Positions 27,771 through 64,000 of a DNA stretch of 64,000 nucleotides are shown here, piece by piece. The DNA lies in assembly GCA_033239005.1 (NCBI GenBank), contig BSQZ01000001.1, positions 33,712,688 through 33,776,687 of the forward strand, given 5' to 3'. Numbering within the stretch: position 1 is the first letter of the stretch; every line of letters begins with the position of its first letter. The notes beneath the pieces are model-generated. The model was not told the origin of the DNA, did not search any database, and worked only from the letters and a program-made list of their open reading frames with translations. The position numbers were made by a program, and so were the translations under genes. Origin of the DNA: Lamellibrachia satsuma. Taxonomy: Eukaryota; Annelida; Polychaeta; Sabellida; Siboglinidae.

Positions 27771-29155
27771 AGACCAGTGAGTTTAACATCAGTGATTTGT
27801 AAATTATTAGAAAGGTTAATTAAAGACCATATGGTGGACTTCCTCGTTAAGCATAAATTATTAAATTCATCTCAACATGGATTCCTTAAAGCGAGGTCAT
27901 GCTTAACAGATATGTTATGTTTTTTGGAAGAAATCACTAAGTGGATAGACGTGGGATCGCCAGTAGATATTATCTACTTTTTCAGAAAGCTTTTGACAAA
28001 GTGCCACATCAAAGATTGCTACTTAAATTAAAAGCCCATGGTATCGGGGATAGCATAACTGACTGGATAGAACAATGGCTGACTGACAGAAGACAACGAG
28101 TTGTAGTAGATGGAGAAGTTTCAAATTGGATATCGGTTTTGAGTGGGGTACCTCAAGGATCAGTATTAGGACCTATATTATTCTTAATTTATATCAATGA
28201 CTTGGACGAGAGTATAACAAGTAACGTACTGAAATTTGCGGATGACACAAAACTGTTTAGAAAGGTTAATACTGATGGTGATAAACAACATTTACAAAAC
28301 GATCTAGACAGATTAGTGAAATGGTCTGAGAAATGGCAGATGCTGTTCAATTTTGGGAAATGTAAATGCCTACATACAGGACATGGGAACTTGAATGTAA
28401 ACTATAAAATGGGAGATACTGTTCTGGGTACTACTGTAAAAGAAAAGGACTTAGGAGTTACAATAAGCGCTGATATGAAAGTTTCAGAGCAGTGTGGTAT
28501 TGCAGCTTCAAAGGGTAATCAAATTCTTGGATTGATTAGAAGAAACATAACATACAAGGGAAAAAAGTTAATTATACCTCTTTATAAAGCAATAGTTAGA
28601 CCTCATTTAGAATACTGTATACAAGCATGGAGACCATATCGTAAGAAGGATATAGATACGCTTGAACGCATACAAAGGAGAGCAACTAAAATGATTCCAG
28701 AACTTAGAGACCTTAGTTATGAAGAACGCCTGAAAGAATGTGGTTTAACAACTCTAGAGACAAGGAGGTTAAGAGGAGATCAGATTGAAGTTTTTAAGAT
28801 ATTGAATGGGTATGAAAATATTGATAGAAACATGTTTTTCTCACTCAAGAAGGATAGCAGAACTAGAGAACATGAGGTAAAATTAGTAAAGGATCAATGT
28901 AGATTGGATATCAGGAAGCACTCGTTCTCACAGAGGACAATAAATGAATGGAACAAACTGTCTACAGATTGTGTAACTGCTAGCAGCGTGAATATGTTTA
29001 AAAACAAGGTTGACACATATATCAGGAGGGCGGGTTATAAGTAGGTGAACATTGTGGACTCTCGATAAGCCAATGGCTTCCTTGTCCACTTGCCATCTGG
29101 GCCTTTGGCTTGGATGGCAAATCTTGTTAAATCTTGTTAAATCTCTTGTTAAAAC
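27771..29155 (+). mobile_element. LINE (jockey/CR1-like), 5' truncated, best copy in the window
   Basis: Begins inside the RT domain (YRPVSLTSVICKLLERLIKD) and runs to the ORF2 end (MFKNKVDTYIRRAGYK). It keeps [20 protein letters not shown] and FADDTKL. A 3-base-class deletion near 27985 shifts the frame within (YLDF)[10 protein letters not shown], so it is inactive. The 3' UTR (CTTGTCCACTTGCCATCTGG) ends in repeated AAATCTTGTT units. It is the reference for fragments at 11590, 16738, 18735, 52600 and 52790. Confidence 0.92.
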
Positions 29156-29719
29156 TAATTTATTACACTTTAGTTTATCCCTACCTGACTTACGGAATAA
29201 TTCTGTGGGGATCTACATATAAAGTTCACACTACAAAATTGTTTATCATGTAAAAAACAATTACAGCTTAGTGCAGACCAACTAGTGCATTCATAAATAG
29301 CTTAGTGCATCTAAAACTAGTGCATTCACATGTATCTTAGTGCACTTCCAGTAGTATTGCTTTCACACACTGCATCTACAGTCATAGCTAAGTGCATACT
29401 AATTAATGTATTCATGCATAGCTTAGTGCATGCCAACCAGTGCATTCTCATATGACCTGGTATGGTGGATTATGTGAACATTAATACATACTACATGCTA
29501 CATAATAGTGCATGTTCACAGACAGCTTGGTTCATAGTAAATGCACAAATGACACAGATTTGGTCAGCTTCAGTCCATTTGGACACATGGAATGGAACCT
29601 GGTCAACCTGTTACAATCCTGAGACAGTCCAACATTCAACACCTGCAAATGGAACATGTTTTGCACAACTTTTCACACCAGAAATTGTATCTTGTGCCAC
29701 AAAATAATCACTGATTTTG
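29156..29719. other. Region downstream of MOSPD2
   Basis: At about 29270-29460 it holds irregular repeats of CTTAGTGCA and CTAGTGCATTCA. No gene seen. The MOSPD2 3' UTR should lie here. Confidence 0.45.
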
Positions 29720-55283
<25,564 letters not shown>

Positions 55284-55388
55284 GGTCAATCGGGTGTCTG
55301 TTTGTCTTTTGTCATGTTGTTTCGCTTGCGGAATTTCAGTTGCTATTTTGATATGTAATTTTTCCCGGACTATTTAAAGATCGCCTCA
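55284..55388. promoter_or_regulatory. Bidirectional promoter/5' leader interval, MOSPD2-FANCB
   Basis: 105 bp separate the two putative ATGs, which point away from each other. It contains TTTCCCGG (55361-55368), similar to an E2F-type site, and TATTTAAA shortly after. Transcription starts are unknown and may lie within the interval or overlap the opposite gene. Confidence 0.55.
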
Positions 55389-56498
55389 ATGTCGGGAATG
55401 TATGCTTTCGGCGGCTTGTTGCACAGCTATTGTATGAAATTCTCAAAAATAAGTGACAACGCACGCTCAGAACTATGTGTGACACGTTTTTCTTTCGATC
55501 GAACCAAACATGAGTTTGTGACGTCCGATTGTCCTGTAATCTCACATATTATCGCCCTAGAAAACATTGCCATCTGCGCCTGTCAGTCGGCAGTTGAACA
55601 TGCGACAGGGATAACAAAGGTGTACTTTCTACTCGGCGACATCAGCAAAGTTCACTCGTCAGGGACATGTATATTTTATTTGTGTGTGATGACGGTGAAT
55701 CGTGTCGTTGTCGTGGGGAAGATAATACTTGTCGCAGAGCCCGAGGTCGAGGCGGCGCCGTTGCCGTTGGCTTCAATATCCATTCTAGATGGGCCAAATG
55801 TGTGCCTCTTAACACATTCGGGTAGTTTCTACTATACGTGGCCCATGGCCACGGGACAGACGGTGGAACTCCACTCCGCAAACATTCCTTCGAACTGTCA
55901 TCTCACGTCCTTACTTTGGTGTGGCTGCGATGATTTGGTTACAAATATTGTTGCCATAGGAACATACGTGCAGCAACCTGATGCCATGGAAACATGCATG
56001 CAACACCCTGATGCCATGGAAACATGCACGCAACACTCTGATGCCATGGAAACATGCAGTGATAGTGACCACTCACTGGTGGCAGTGACCATGACGAGGG
56101 ACAAACAAGGGCACTGTACCAATTCAATTTTGGACTCTACTGACATTGTCCCATCTATGTACTCTAACATTACATTGTGCATTTATATCAAACAATTAAC
56201 AGTCAAGTCTCCTGACCAGAACATGTGGCACAGTGGTACAAATGCAGGAGATGCACAGACACCTCAAAGAAGTGACGCTGCACATGACACGTCACTACCT
56301 GTTAGTGTCTCGGCTGTGGCATGTACGTCGTATTCACAAGTGCTCCTGTTTGAAGAAGGGCTGATGCTGAAATGTGGTACCCTGCCCTTTGACAATGCTG
56401 ACAAAGTCATGATGTTTGAGACTGCGACAGACTCTGCATACATCGCTGTTCACTCAACAAACAATGTCGTTTGTCTGATTCTGGCTGCAACTTTTGAG
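55389..56498 (+). CDS. FANCB: FANCB coding exon 1
   Basis: 370 codons from MSGMYAFGGLLHSYCMKFSK to AATFE. A second ATG three codons later is an alternative start. It carries an in-frame 10-residue repeat (about 55970-56060). The donor GAG/GTTCTT is weak and chosen because it gives AATFE-VVRVVDGAAHM in phase 0 and excludes the downstream stop. Confidence 0.85.
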
Positions 56499-59400
56499 GT
56501 TCTTCACATTTGTACACATGACCAATTACAAACTGTTAACAAATATGGCAAATCAATAACATAACAATATTAGTTGTCATGAAAAACTGGTAAATACTAT
56601 TAAAAGGTCTTTGTTTATCACATTGATTTTAAAACCTACAGAAGAAGACTATTAAATAATTTATGGTTTAAATACCAGTGTTGTTGCTTTTTATCCCAAC
56701 TATAAAAGTCACAAGTCGGTTTTAAACATTAAATACAAACTCTTGCCCTTTCCTAAAGCCATTTCTGATTGTGAAAAGTTATTTAATTTATTGTTCACCA
56801 TTGGTTGTCTGACTCCACTGCAGGTAGTGCGAGTGGTCGATGGTGCAGCTCATATGCTCGTAGATGACTTTGTTGGATGTGGGTCAGAGCAAATCTTGCT
56901 CTTGCCATTGCCAGAGAGCCACACGACTGGACAACAAGGATGTCCATCTCGCTTCCTCCTTACAGACTTCTGCAGTTGCCATGCCAACACCCTTCAAGAG
57001 GTGACCAACTGAATGCATGCATTTATGGGATATCTACGTGTGAAATAAGAAACACTGTCCTTTTTATTAAATGTGCATTCTACCCTATAAAACCTTGGAT
57101 TCAAGTGAAAGTTTGTGCAGATTAAAATCATTTTCCAGCAGAACATGTCAACAAGTTGGGTAGTTAATTCAAAATAATATTTATATCTCGCCTTAATCTT
57201 CCCACTTGTGTGCACTGTTAAATTATTGTGAAGCATCAGGAAATCATGCTAATGTACATTTGACTAGGTAATTTGGACAAACATTGTGAACTTTGTGAAT
57301 GTGCCACTGTACTTTGTTGGACAACGTGTGTGTTGGTGATATTTACAGGAGTGACTCATTTTGTCATGAAGCAAATTTGTTGTGTCCTGTAGGAGGGTGA
57401 CGGAAGGACACATGGAGAAGTTGGGGAGAGTCTACAGGGAGTGGTGCGGGCTCTGGAGACAAGGGTGCAGGTAGGGGAAGGGAAAGAACCCACCAGCAAG
57501 GAGTGGGCACTGACGACGTGTATGCAGGTAGGGGAAGAGAAAGAACCCATCAGACAAGGAGTGGGCACTGGAGACAAGAGTGCAGGTAGGGGAAGGGAAA
57601 TAACCCACCAGACAAGGAGTGGGCACTGGAGACAAGAGTGCAGGTAGGGGAAGGGAAATAACCCACCAGACAAGGAGTGGGCACTGGAGACAAGAGTGCA
57701 GGTAGGGGAAGGGAAAGAACCCACCAGACAAGGAGTGGGCACTGGAGACAAGAGTGCAGGTAGGGGAAGGGAAAGAACCCACCAGACAAGGAGTGGGCAC
57801 TGGAGACAAGAGTGCAGGTAGGGGAAGGGAAAGAACCCACCAGACAAAGAGTGGGCACTGGAGACAAGGGTGCAGGTAGGGGAAGGGCAAGAACCCACCA
57901 GACAAGGAGTGGGCACTGGAGACAAGAGTGCAGGTAGGGGAAGGGAAATAATCCACCAGACAAGGAGTGGGCACTGGAGACAAGAGTGCAAGTAGGGGAA
58001 GGGAAAGAACCCACCAGACAAGGAGTTGGCACTGGAGACAAGAGTGCAGGTAGGGGAAGGGCAAGAACCCACCAGACAAAGAGTGGGCACTGGAGACAAG
58101 AGTGCAGGTAGGGGAAGGGAAATAATCCACCAGACAAGGAGTGGGCACTGGAGACAAGAGTGCAAGTAGGGGAAGGGAAAGAACCCACCAGACAAGGAGT
58201 GGGCACTGGAGGCAAGAGTGCAGGTAGGGGAAGGGAAATAACCCACCAGACAAGGAGTGGGCACTGGAGACAAGAGTGCAGGTAGGGGAAGGGCAAGAAC
58301 CCACCAGACAAGGAGTGAGCACTGGAGACAAGAGTGCAGGTAGGGGAAGGGAAATAAACCCGTCAGGGTGGTGACGCGGATAGACAGTGCAGTAGCAGTG
58401 GCAGGGCAGCTCATGAATGTGGCTAAGTTTTGGTGCATTATAGAGCGAGGGTGAGGGAGTGAGACAGCAGGAAGGAGAGACCACCACTCTGGCAGTCCTC
58501 GGCAGATAATACATTTATCCCCTGTGTGGGTGTTTGACTCCTCCATGTAGAAACATGAGGTAGAAAGTAGTGACAGGTTTCACTGTCTCCTTCAAGACTT
58601 CGTATTTCCAACTCTAGGTAGGCTGTTGAGCAGGGATTTGAACAAAGTATGTCCTGGTCACAAAGTGCATGTCATGTATACTTGGATATTTGTCATTATG
58701 TTATGTAATGTAGTTGCACAGTTTGTACTTGATCTTGGACCTGGAAGGAAAGAAAGAAAGCATGTTTTTTGAAGTGGCATGATAATTTCTTAAACAACCG
58801 TGCAAATCATCACTGCTCCAAATATATTATATTTTAACTTTTAAGCCATTTACACATGCCAACTTCATAACATTAGTATCATGTTCCACCACTAGGTGGG
58901 GTACAGGTCTCTGGCAGATGCCGAGCGACACAGCACACTCAAGTCAAGGTTGATTACAAAGTCGTGTGACGCCATTCGCAGGATGACATGTGTCACAAAC
59001 GTCCAAGTCCGACAGGTAAAGGTAACATGTGACACTGCAAACAATATTCAAACTACAGATTGATGTTTAAGAGAAGAATTTTATTGCGTGTTTGATTATG
59101 ATGCAACACATGTTTATACATGAGATAACAGCATTTAGTGGGACTGGTACAATTAAGAAATATATTCGTCACTTTTAGTAAGTTAATTTGATTTTCATAA
59201 GATTAGTAAGAAAATTGTTCTGTAAGATCATATAGAAAAACTTGCAGAAGATAAAATACTTTGATAATAGATGTGTACGATGACACAAGTAAGAACATTT
59301 ATCTTGTGTATGATGACACATTAATATGGTAACTGCCCTGGTACTGGTTTATAGCTGACGTAATCTTATTATTTATATATTGTTTTAGTGAAATGTGACA

Positions 59401-59685
59401 GTTGTGTTTGTTGCAGATTGATTCTTGCCTGGTGTCATTAATACCAGACTCGGTGACAAGGTCAGACAAGACGGACAACACACAAGGTAGCGGTGATGCA
59501 CTGGATAGCAGCGGTGGAAGTAGCGGTACACCAGGTAGCAGTGATGCACTGGGTGGAAGTAACAGTACACCATGTAGCGGTGTTGAGATGGATGACTGCG
59601 GAGACTTGAGACTGGTGTCTAGCTGGCAACGCATCATCTACGGACACTGGGTGGTCGGTGCTACGGTCAAGAATGAGTCGCAGTG
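55389..59685 (+). CDS. FANCB: FANCB gene model, first five coding exons (partial)
   Basis: Fanconi anaemia core complex subunit. With FANCL and FAAP100 it forms the module that drives FANCD2-FANCI mono-ubiquitination at DNA crosslinks in the nucleus. Exons 55389-56498, 56824-57000, 57393-57470, 58896-59015 and 59417-59685 join in phase 0 up to the last (phase 2 out). Recognisable stretches: FSFDRTKHEFV (human MVFDRGTKVFV), ISILDGPNVCLLTHSGSFYY, VDDFVGCGSEQILLL (human IDDFIGSGTEQVLLL), ALETRVQVGYRSLADAERHS (human PLETGLKVCFSSFRELRQ) and WQRIIYGHWVVGATVKN (human WYRVIDDSLVVGVKT). It continues past 64000 through a large satellite intron. Confidence 0.9.
55968..56060 (+). repeat. Coding minisatellite, 30-bp unit, 3 copies
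   Basis: In-frame units encode QQPDAMETCM, QHPDAMETCT and QHSDAMETC inside FANCB exon 1. Nucleotide core TGATGCCATGGAAACATGCA. Confidence 0.92.
56824..57000 (+). CDS. FANCB: FANCB coding exon 2
   Basis: 59 codons, VVRVVDGAAHMLVDDFVGCG, then SEQILLLPLPESHTTGQQGC through NTLQE. Acceptor CCACTGCAG, donor GAG/GTGACC, phase 0. The D-D-F-(I/V)-G-x-G-x-E-Q motif is the strongest FANCB match. Confidence 0.92.
57393..57470 (+). CDS. FANCB: FANCB coding exon 3
   Basis: 26 codons, EGDGRTHGEVGESLQGVVRA, then LETRVQ. Acceptor GTCCTGTAG, donor CAG/GTAGGG. Its last bases plus donor are the unit of the array that follows. The frame stays open for several repeats beyond the donor. Confidence 0.85.
57455..58365. 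repeat. Donor-spanning minisatellite, 58-bp unit, ~15 copies
   Basis: Each unit has CTGGAGACAAGAGTGCAG/GTAGGGGAAGGG, that is the end of FANCB exon 3 (LETRVQ) with its donor, followed by about 25 bp of intron. Essentially all copies keep GTGCAG/GTAGGGG or GTGCAA/GTAGGGG. Confidence 0.96.
58366..58895 (+). other. FANCB intron 3, remainder
   Basis: No further repeat or exon recognised. Ends in acceptor CCACCACTAG. Confidence 0.5.
58896..59015 (+). CDS. FANCB: FANCB coding exon 4
   Basis: 40 codons, VGYRSLADAERHSTLKSRLI, then TKSCDAIRRMTCVTNVQVRQ, a helical stretch matching the coiled-coil-like segment after LETGLKV in human FANCB. Donor CAG/GTAAAG, phase 0. Confidence 0.9.
59417..59685 (+). 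CDS. FANCB: FANCB coding exon 5
   Basis: Encodes IDSCLVSLIPDSVTRSDKTD, a Ser/Gly-rich segment (GSGDALDSSGGSSGTPGSSD) made of short GSSDAL-type repeats, then LRLVSSWQRIIYGHWVVGAT. Acceptor TTTGTTGCAG, donor TG/GTGAGT. Confidence 0.88.
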
Positions 59686-59885
59686 GTGAGTGACAGCGCC
59701 CTCTAGTATGATGAGGGATTATGTTCGCAAGACGCTGTTAGTTTAACCAATTGATTATGCACAAGTAATCGTAAGGATTTGTCAGTTACAGCCAGTAGTC
59801 TAGGGTGAGGCTGGCACCGATACCGGTCGTCAATGTTTCTCCCCTTCTTCGTGACTAGTCCCGTTTCACTGCCGTCTCCACCATC

Positions 59886-62800
59886 TCCACTCCACCCTAT
59901 CCCATGTAATACTCCCCCATCCCGTGTAATACTCCCCCATCCCGGGTAATACTCCCCCATCCCATGTAATACTCCCCCATCCCGTGTAATACTCCCCCAT
60001 CCCGTGTAGCACTCCCCCATCCCATGTAATACTCCCCCATCCCGTGTAATGCTCCCCCATCCCATGTAATGCTCCCCATCCTGTGTGATACTCCCCCATC
60101 CCATGTAATATTCCCCCTATCCCGTGTAATACTCCTCCATCCCGTGTAATACTCCCCCATCCCATGAAATACTCCCCCATCATGTGTAATACTCCCCCAT
60201 TCCGTGTAATCCTCCCCCCTATCCCTTGTAATATTCCCCCATCCCGTGTAATACTCCCCCGTCCCATGTAATACTCCCCCATCCCGTGTAATACTCCCCC
60301 ATCCCGGGTAATACTCCCCCATCCCATGTAATATTCCCCATCCCACGTAATACTCCCCCATCCCGTGTAATACTCCCCCCTCCCATGTAATGCTCCCCAT
60401 CCTGTGTAATACTCCCCCATCCCATGTAATATTCCCCCATTCCGTGTAATACTCCCCCATCCCGTGTAATACTCCCCCATCCCACGTAATACTCCCCCAT
60501 CCTGTATAATACTCCCCATATCCCGTGTAATACTCCCCCATCCAGTGTAATGTTTTCCCCTATCCCATGTAATACTCCCCCCATCCTATGTAATACTCCC
60601 CCATCCTGTGTAATGCTCCCCATCCTGTGTAATACTCCCCCATCCCATGTAATACTCCCCCATCCCGTGTAATACTCCCCCCATCCCATGTAATACTCCC
60701 CCTATCCTGTGTAATACTCCCCCATCACATGTAATACTCCCCATCCCGTATAATACTCCCCATATCCCGTGTAATACTCCCCCATCCAGTGTAATATTTG
60801 CCCCTATCCCATGTAATACTCCCCCCTATCCTGTATAATACTCCCCCATCCCATGTAATACTCCCCCATCTTGTGTAATACTCCCCATCCTGTGCAATAC
60901 TCCACCTATCCTGTGTAATACTCCCCCATCCCATGTAATACTCCCCCATCCCGTGTAATACTCCCCCATCCCGTGTAGCACTCCCCCATCCCATGTAATA
61001 CTCCCCATCCCGTGTAATACTCCCCCCATCCCATGTAATGCTCCCCATCCTGAGTGATACTCCCCCATCCCATGTAATATTCCCCCTATCCCGTGTAATA
61101 CTCCTCCATCCCGTGTAATACTCCCCCATCCCATGTAATACTCCCCCATCATGTGTAATACTCCCCCATTCCATGTAATCCTCCCCCTATCCCTTGTAAT
61201 ATTCCCCATCCCGTGTAATACTCCCCGTCCCATGTAATACTCCCCCATCCCGTGTAATACTCCCCCATCCCGGGTAATACTCCCCCATCCCATGTAATAC
61301 TCCCCCATCCCATGTAATACTCCCCCATCCCGTGTAATACTCCCCCCTCCCATGTAATGCTCCCCCATCCCATGTAATATTCCCCCATTCCGTGTAATAC
61401 TCCTCCATCCCGTGTAATACTCCCCCATCCCACGTAATACTCCCCCATCCTGTATAATACTCCCCATATCCCGTGTAATACTCCCCCATCCAGTGTAATG
61501 TTTTCCCCTATCCCATGTAATACTCCCCCCATCCTATGTAATACTCCCCCATCCCGGGTAATGCTCCCCATCCTGTGTAATACTCCCCCATCCCATGTAA
61601 TACTCCCCCATCCCGTGTAATACTCCCCCCATCCCATGTAATACTCCCCCTATCCTGTGTAATACTCCCCCATCACATGTAATACTCCCCATCCCGTATA
61701 ATACTCCCCATATCCCGTGTAATACTCCCCCATCCAGTGTAATATTTGCCCCTATCCCATGTAATACTCCCCCCTATCCTGTATAATACTCCCCCATCCC
61801 ATGTAATACTCCCCCATCTTGTGTAATACTCCCCCATCCTGTGCAATACTCCACCTATCCTGTGTAATACTCCCCCATCCCATGTAATACTCCCCCATCC
61901 CGTGTAATACTCCCCCATCCCATGTAATACTCCCCCATCCCGTGTAATACTCCCCCATCCCATGTAGTGCTCCCCATCCTGTGTGATACTCCCCCATCCC
62001 ATGTAATATTCCCCCTATCCCGTGTAATACTCCTTCATCCCGTGTAATACTCCCCCATCCCATGTAATACTCCCCCATCATGTGTAATACTCCCCCATTC
62101 CGTGTAATCCTCCCCCCTATCCCTTGTAATATTCCCCCATCCCGTGTAATACTCCCCCGTCCCATGTAATACTCCCCCATCCCGTGTAATACTCCCCCAT
62201 CCCGGGTAATACTCCCCCATCCCATGTAATACTCCCCCATCCCATGTAATACTCCCCCATCCCGTGTAATACTCCCCCCTCCCATGTAATGCTCCCCATC
62301 CTGTGTAATACTCCCCCATCCCATGTAATATTCCCCCATTCCATGTAATACTCCCCAATCCCACGTAATACTCCCCCATCCTGTATAATACTCCCCCATC
62401 CCGTGTAATACTCCCCCATCCCATGTAATACTCCCCTATCCTGTGTAATACTCCCCCATCACATGTAATACTCCCATCCCGTATAATACTCCCCATATCC
62501 CGTAATACTCCCCCATCCAGTGTAATATTTGCCCCTATCCCATGTAATACTCCCCCTATCCTGTATAATACTCCCCCATCCCATGTAATACTCCCCATCT
62601 TGTGTAATACTCCCCATCCTGTGCAATACTCCACCTATCCTGTGTAATACTCCCCATCCCATGTAATACTCCCCCATCCGTGTAATACTCCCCCATCCCG
62701 TGTAGCACTCCCCATCCCACATAATACTCCCCATCCCGTGTAATACTCCCCCCATCCCATGTAATGCTCCCCATCCTGAGTGATACTCCCCCATCCCATG

Positions 62801-64000
62801 TAATATTCCCCCTATCCCGTGTAATACTCCTCCATCCCGTGTAATACTCCCCCATCCCATGTAATACTCCCCCATCATGTGTAATACTCCCCCATTCTGT
62901 GTAATCCTCCCCCCTATCCCTTGTAATATTCCCCCATCCCGTGTAATACTCCCCGTCCCATGTAATACTCCCCCATCCCGTGTAATACTCCCCCATCCCG
63001 GGTAATACTCCCCCATCCCATGTAATACTCCCCCATCCCATGTAATACTCCCCATCCCGTGTAATACTCCCCCCTCCCATGTAATACTCCCCCATCCCAT
63101 GTAATATTCCCCATTCCGTGTAATACTCCTCCATCCCGTGTAATACTCCCCCATCCCACGTAATACTCCCCCATCCTGTATAATACTCCCCATATCCGTG
63201 TAATACTCCCCCATCCAGTGTAATGTTTTCCCCTATCCCATGTAATACTCCCCATCCTATGTAATACTCCCCCATCCCGGTAATGCTCCCCATCCTGTGT
63301 AATACTCCCCATCCCATGTAATACTCCCCCATCCCGTGTAATACTCCCCCATCCCATGTAATACTCCCCTATCCTGTGTAATACTCCCCATCACATGTAA
63401 TACTCCCCATCCCGTATAATACTCCCATATCCCGTGTAATACTCCCCCATCCAGTGTAATATTTGCCCCTATCCCATGTAATACTCCCCCCTATCCTGTA
63501 TAATACTCCCCCATCCCATGTAATACTCCCCCATCCTGTGCAATACTCCACCTATCCTGTGTAATACTCCCCCATCCCATGTAATACTCCCCCATCCCGT
63601 GTAATACTCCCCCATCCCGTGTAGCACTCCCCATCCCATGTAATACTCCCCCATCCCGTGTAATATTCCCCCTATCCCGTGTAATACTCCTTCATCCCGT
63701 GTAATACTCCCCCATCCCATGTAATACTCCCCCATCATGTGTAATACTCCCCCATTCCGTGTAATCCTCCCCCCTATCCCTTGTAATATTCCCCCATCCC
63801 GTGTAATACTCCCCCGTCCCATGTAATACTCCCCCATCCCGTGTAATACTCCCCCATCCCGGGTAATACTCCCCATCCCATGTAATACTCCCCATCCCAT
63901 GTAATACTCCCCCATCCCGTGTAATACTCCCCCCTCCCATGTAATGCTCCCCATCCTGTGTAATACTCCCCCATCCCATGTAATATTCCCCCATTCCGTG
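59886..64000. repeat. 21-bp satellite with higher-order structure, >4.1 kb, reaches window end
   Basis: About 195 units of CATCCCGTGTAATACTCCCC type in FANCB intron 5. Rare variants recur in order: GTAATGTTTTCCCC at 60547, 61495 and 63220, and GTAATATTTGCCCC at 60791, 61739, 62522 and 63456. This gives a higher-order period of about 948, 783 and 934 bp. Minus-strand frames of 100-258 aa (HGMGEYYTGWG type) are artefacts. The array begins about 200 bp after the exon 5 donor. Confidence 0.97.

Noticed and set aside
56499..56564. Continuation of FANCB exon 1 to its in-frame stop (LHICTHDQLQTVNKYGKSIT)
   Set aside because: Read-through would end the protein before the well-conserved DDFVGCGSEQ exon. 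The weak GAG/GTTCTT donor gives a continuous match.
57356..58546. Minus-strand frames of 396, 360 and 253 aa (CTLVSSAHSLSGG type)
   Set aside because: Antisense of the FANCB donor array; repeat artefact.
59866..63994. Many minus-strand frames (HGMGEYYTGWG type, up to 258 aa)
   Set aside because: 21-bp satellite in a FANCB intron. Frames restart at every length variant and have no gene context.

Overview
This is a nuclear window from a bilaterian invertebrate, most likely a mollusc or another lophotrochozoan (the clade is an inference from gene content, CR1/jockey-like LINE remains and SINE-like tails; no taxon marker was seen). It holds four conserved animal genes whose exons I rebuilt from protein similarity, splice sites and matching intron phases. 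In coordinate order they are: the last exon of AIMP1 (+, 672-841); a complete FBXW7 (-, 12 coding exons, 22843 to 5517, about 792 aa); a complete or nearly complete MOSPD2 (-, at least 16 coding exons, 55283 to 29720, about 550 aa); and the first five coding exons of FANCB (+, from 55389, running off the right edge). MOSPD2 and FANCB are head to head with about 105 bp between their start codons. This matches the divergent FANCB-MOSPD2 pair on the human X chromosome.

Roughly a third of the window (about 22 kb by my sum) is minisatellite, at least 30 arrays with 12-59 bp units. Many arrays are not placed at random in the introns. In at least five introns (FBXW7 intron 4; MOSPD2 introns after the exons at 48302, 38222 and 34776; FANCB intron 3) the repeat unit itself consists of the last bases of the upstream exon plus its 5' splice site, copied from 5 to about 37 times into the intron. 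A sixth array (39-bp unit, about 53 copies) follows a candidate 30-bp exon in the same way. Another array starts at a donor, and two arrays lie against acceptors. I regard this family of splice-site-spanning minisatellites as the most unusual thing here.

Other points of note. The FBXW7 N-terminus is a ComEA-type helix-hairpin-helix pair, encoded by the first two coding exons in phase with the acidic, F-box and WD40 exons. A recent duplicate of half a WD40 exon sits in a later FBXW7 intron. The FANCB intron carries a 21-bp satellite with a higher-order period of about 0.8-0.95 kb. A 1.77-kb non-autonomous hAT-like element with 8-bp target duplications lies in an FBXW7 intron and contains a LINE. 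A broken THAP domain lies in MOSPD2 intron 1. Numerous decayed LINE copies share one 3' tail, and several retroposon tails end within a few bases of real splice sites.

Functionally the four genes are unrelated except by position: tRNA-synthetase scaffold (AIMP1), SCF ubiquitin ligase receptor (FBXW7), ER membrane tether (MOSPD2) and Fanconi anaemia core complex (FANCB). The long open frames in the window (up to 744 aa) are minisatellite artefacts. No tRNA, rRNA or CRISPR was seen.
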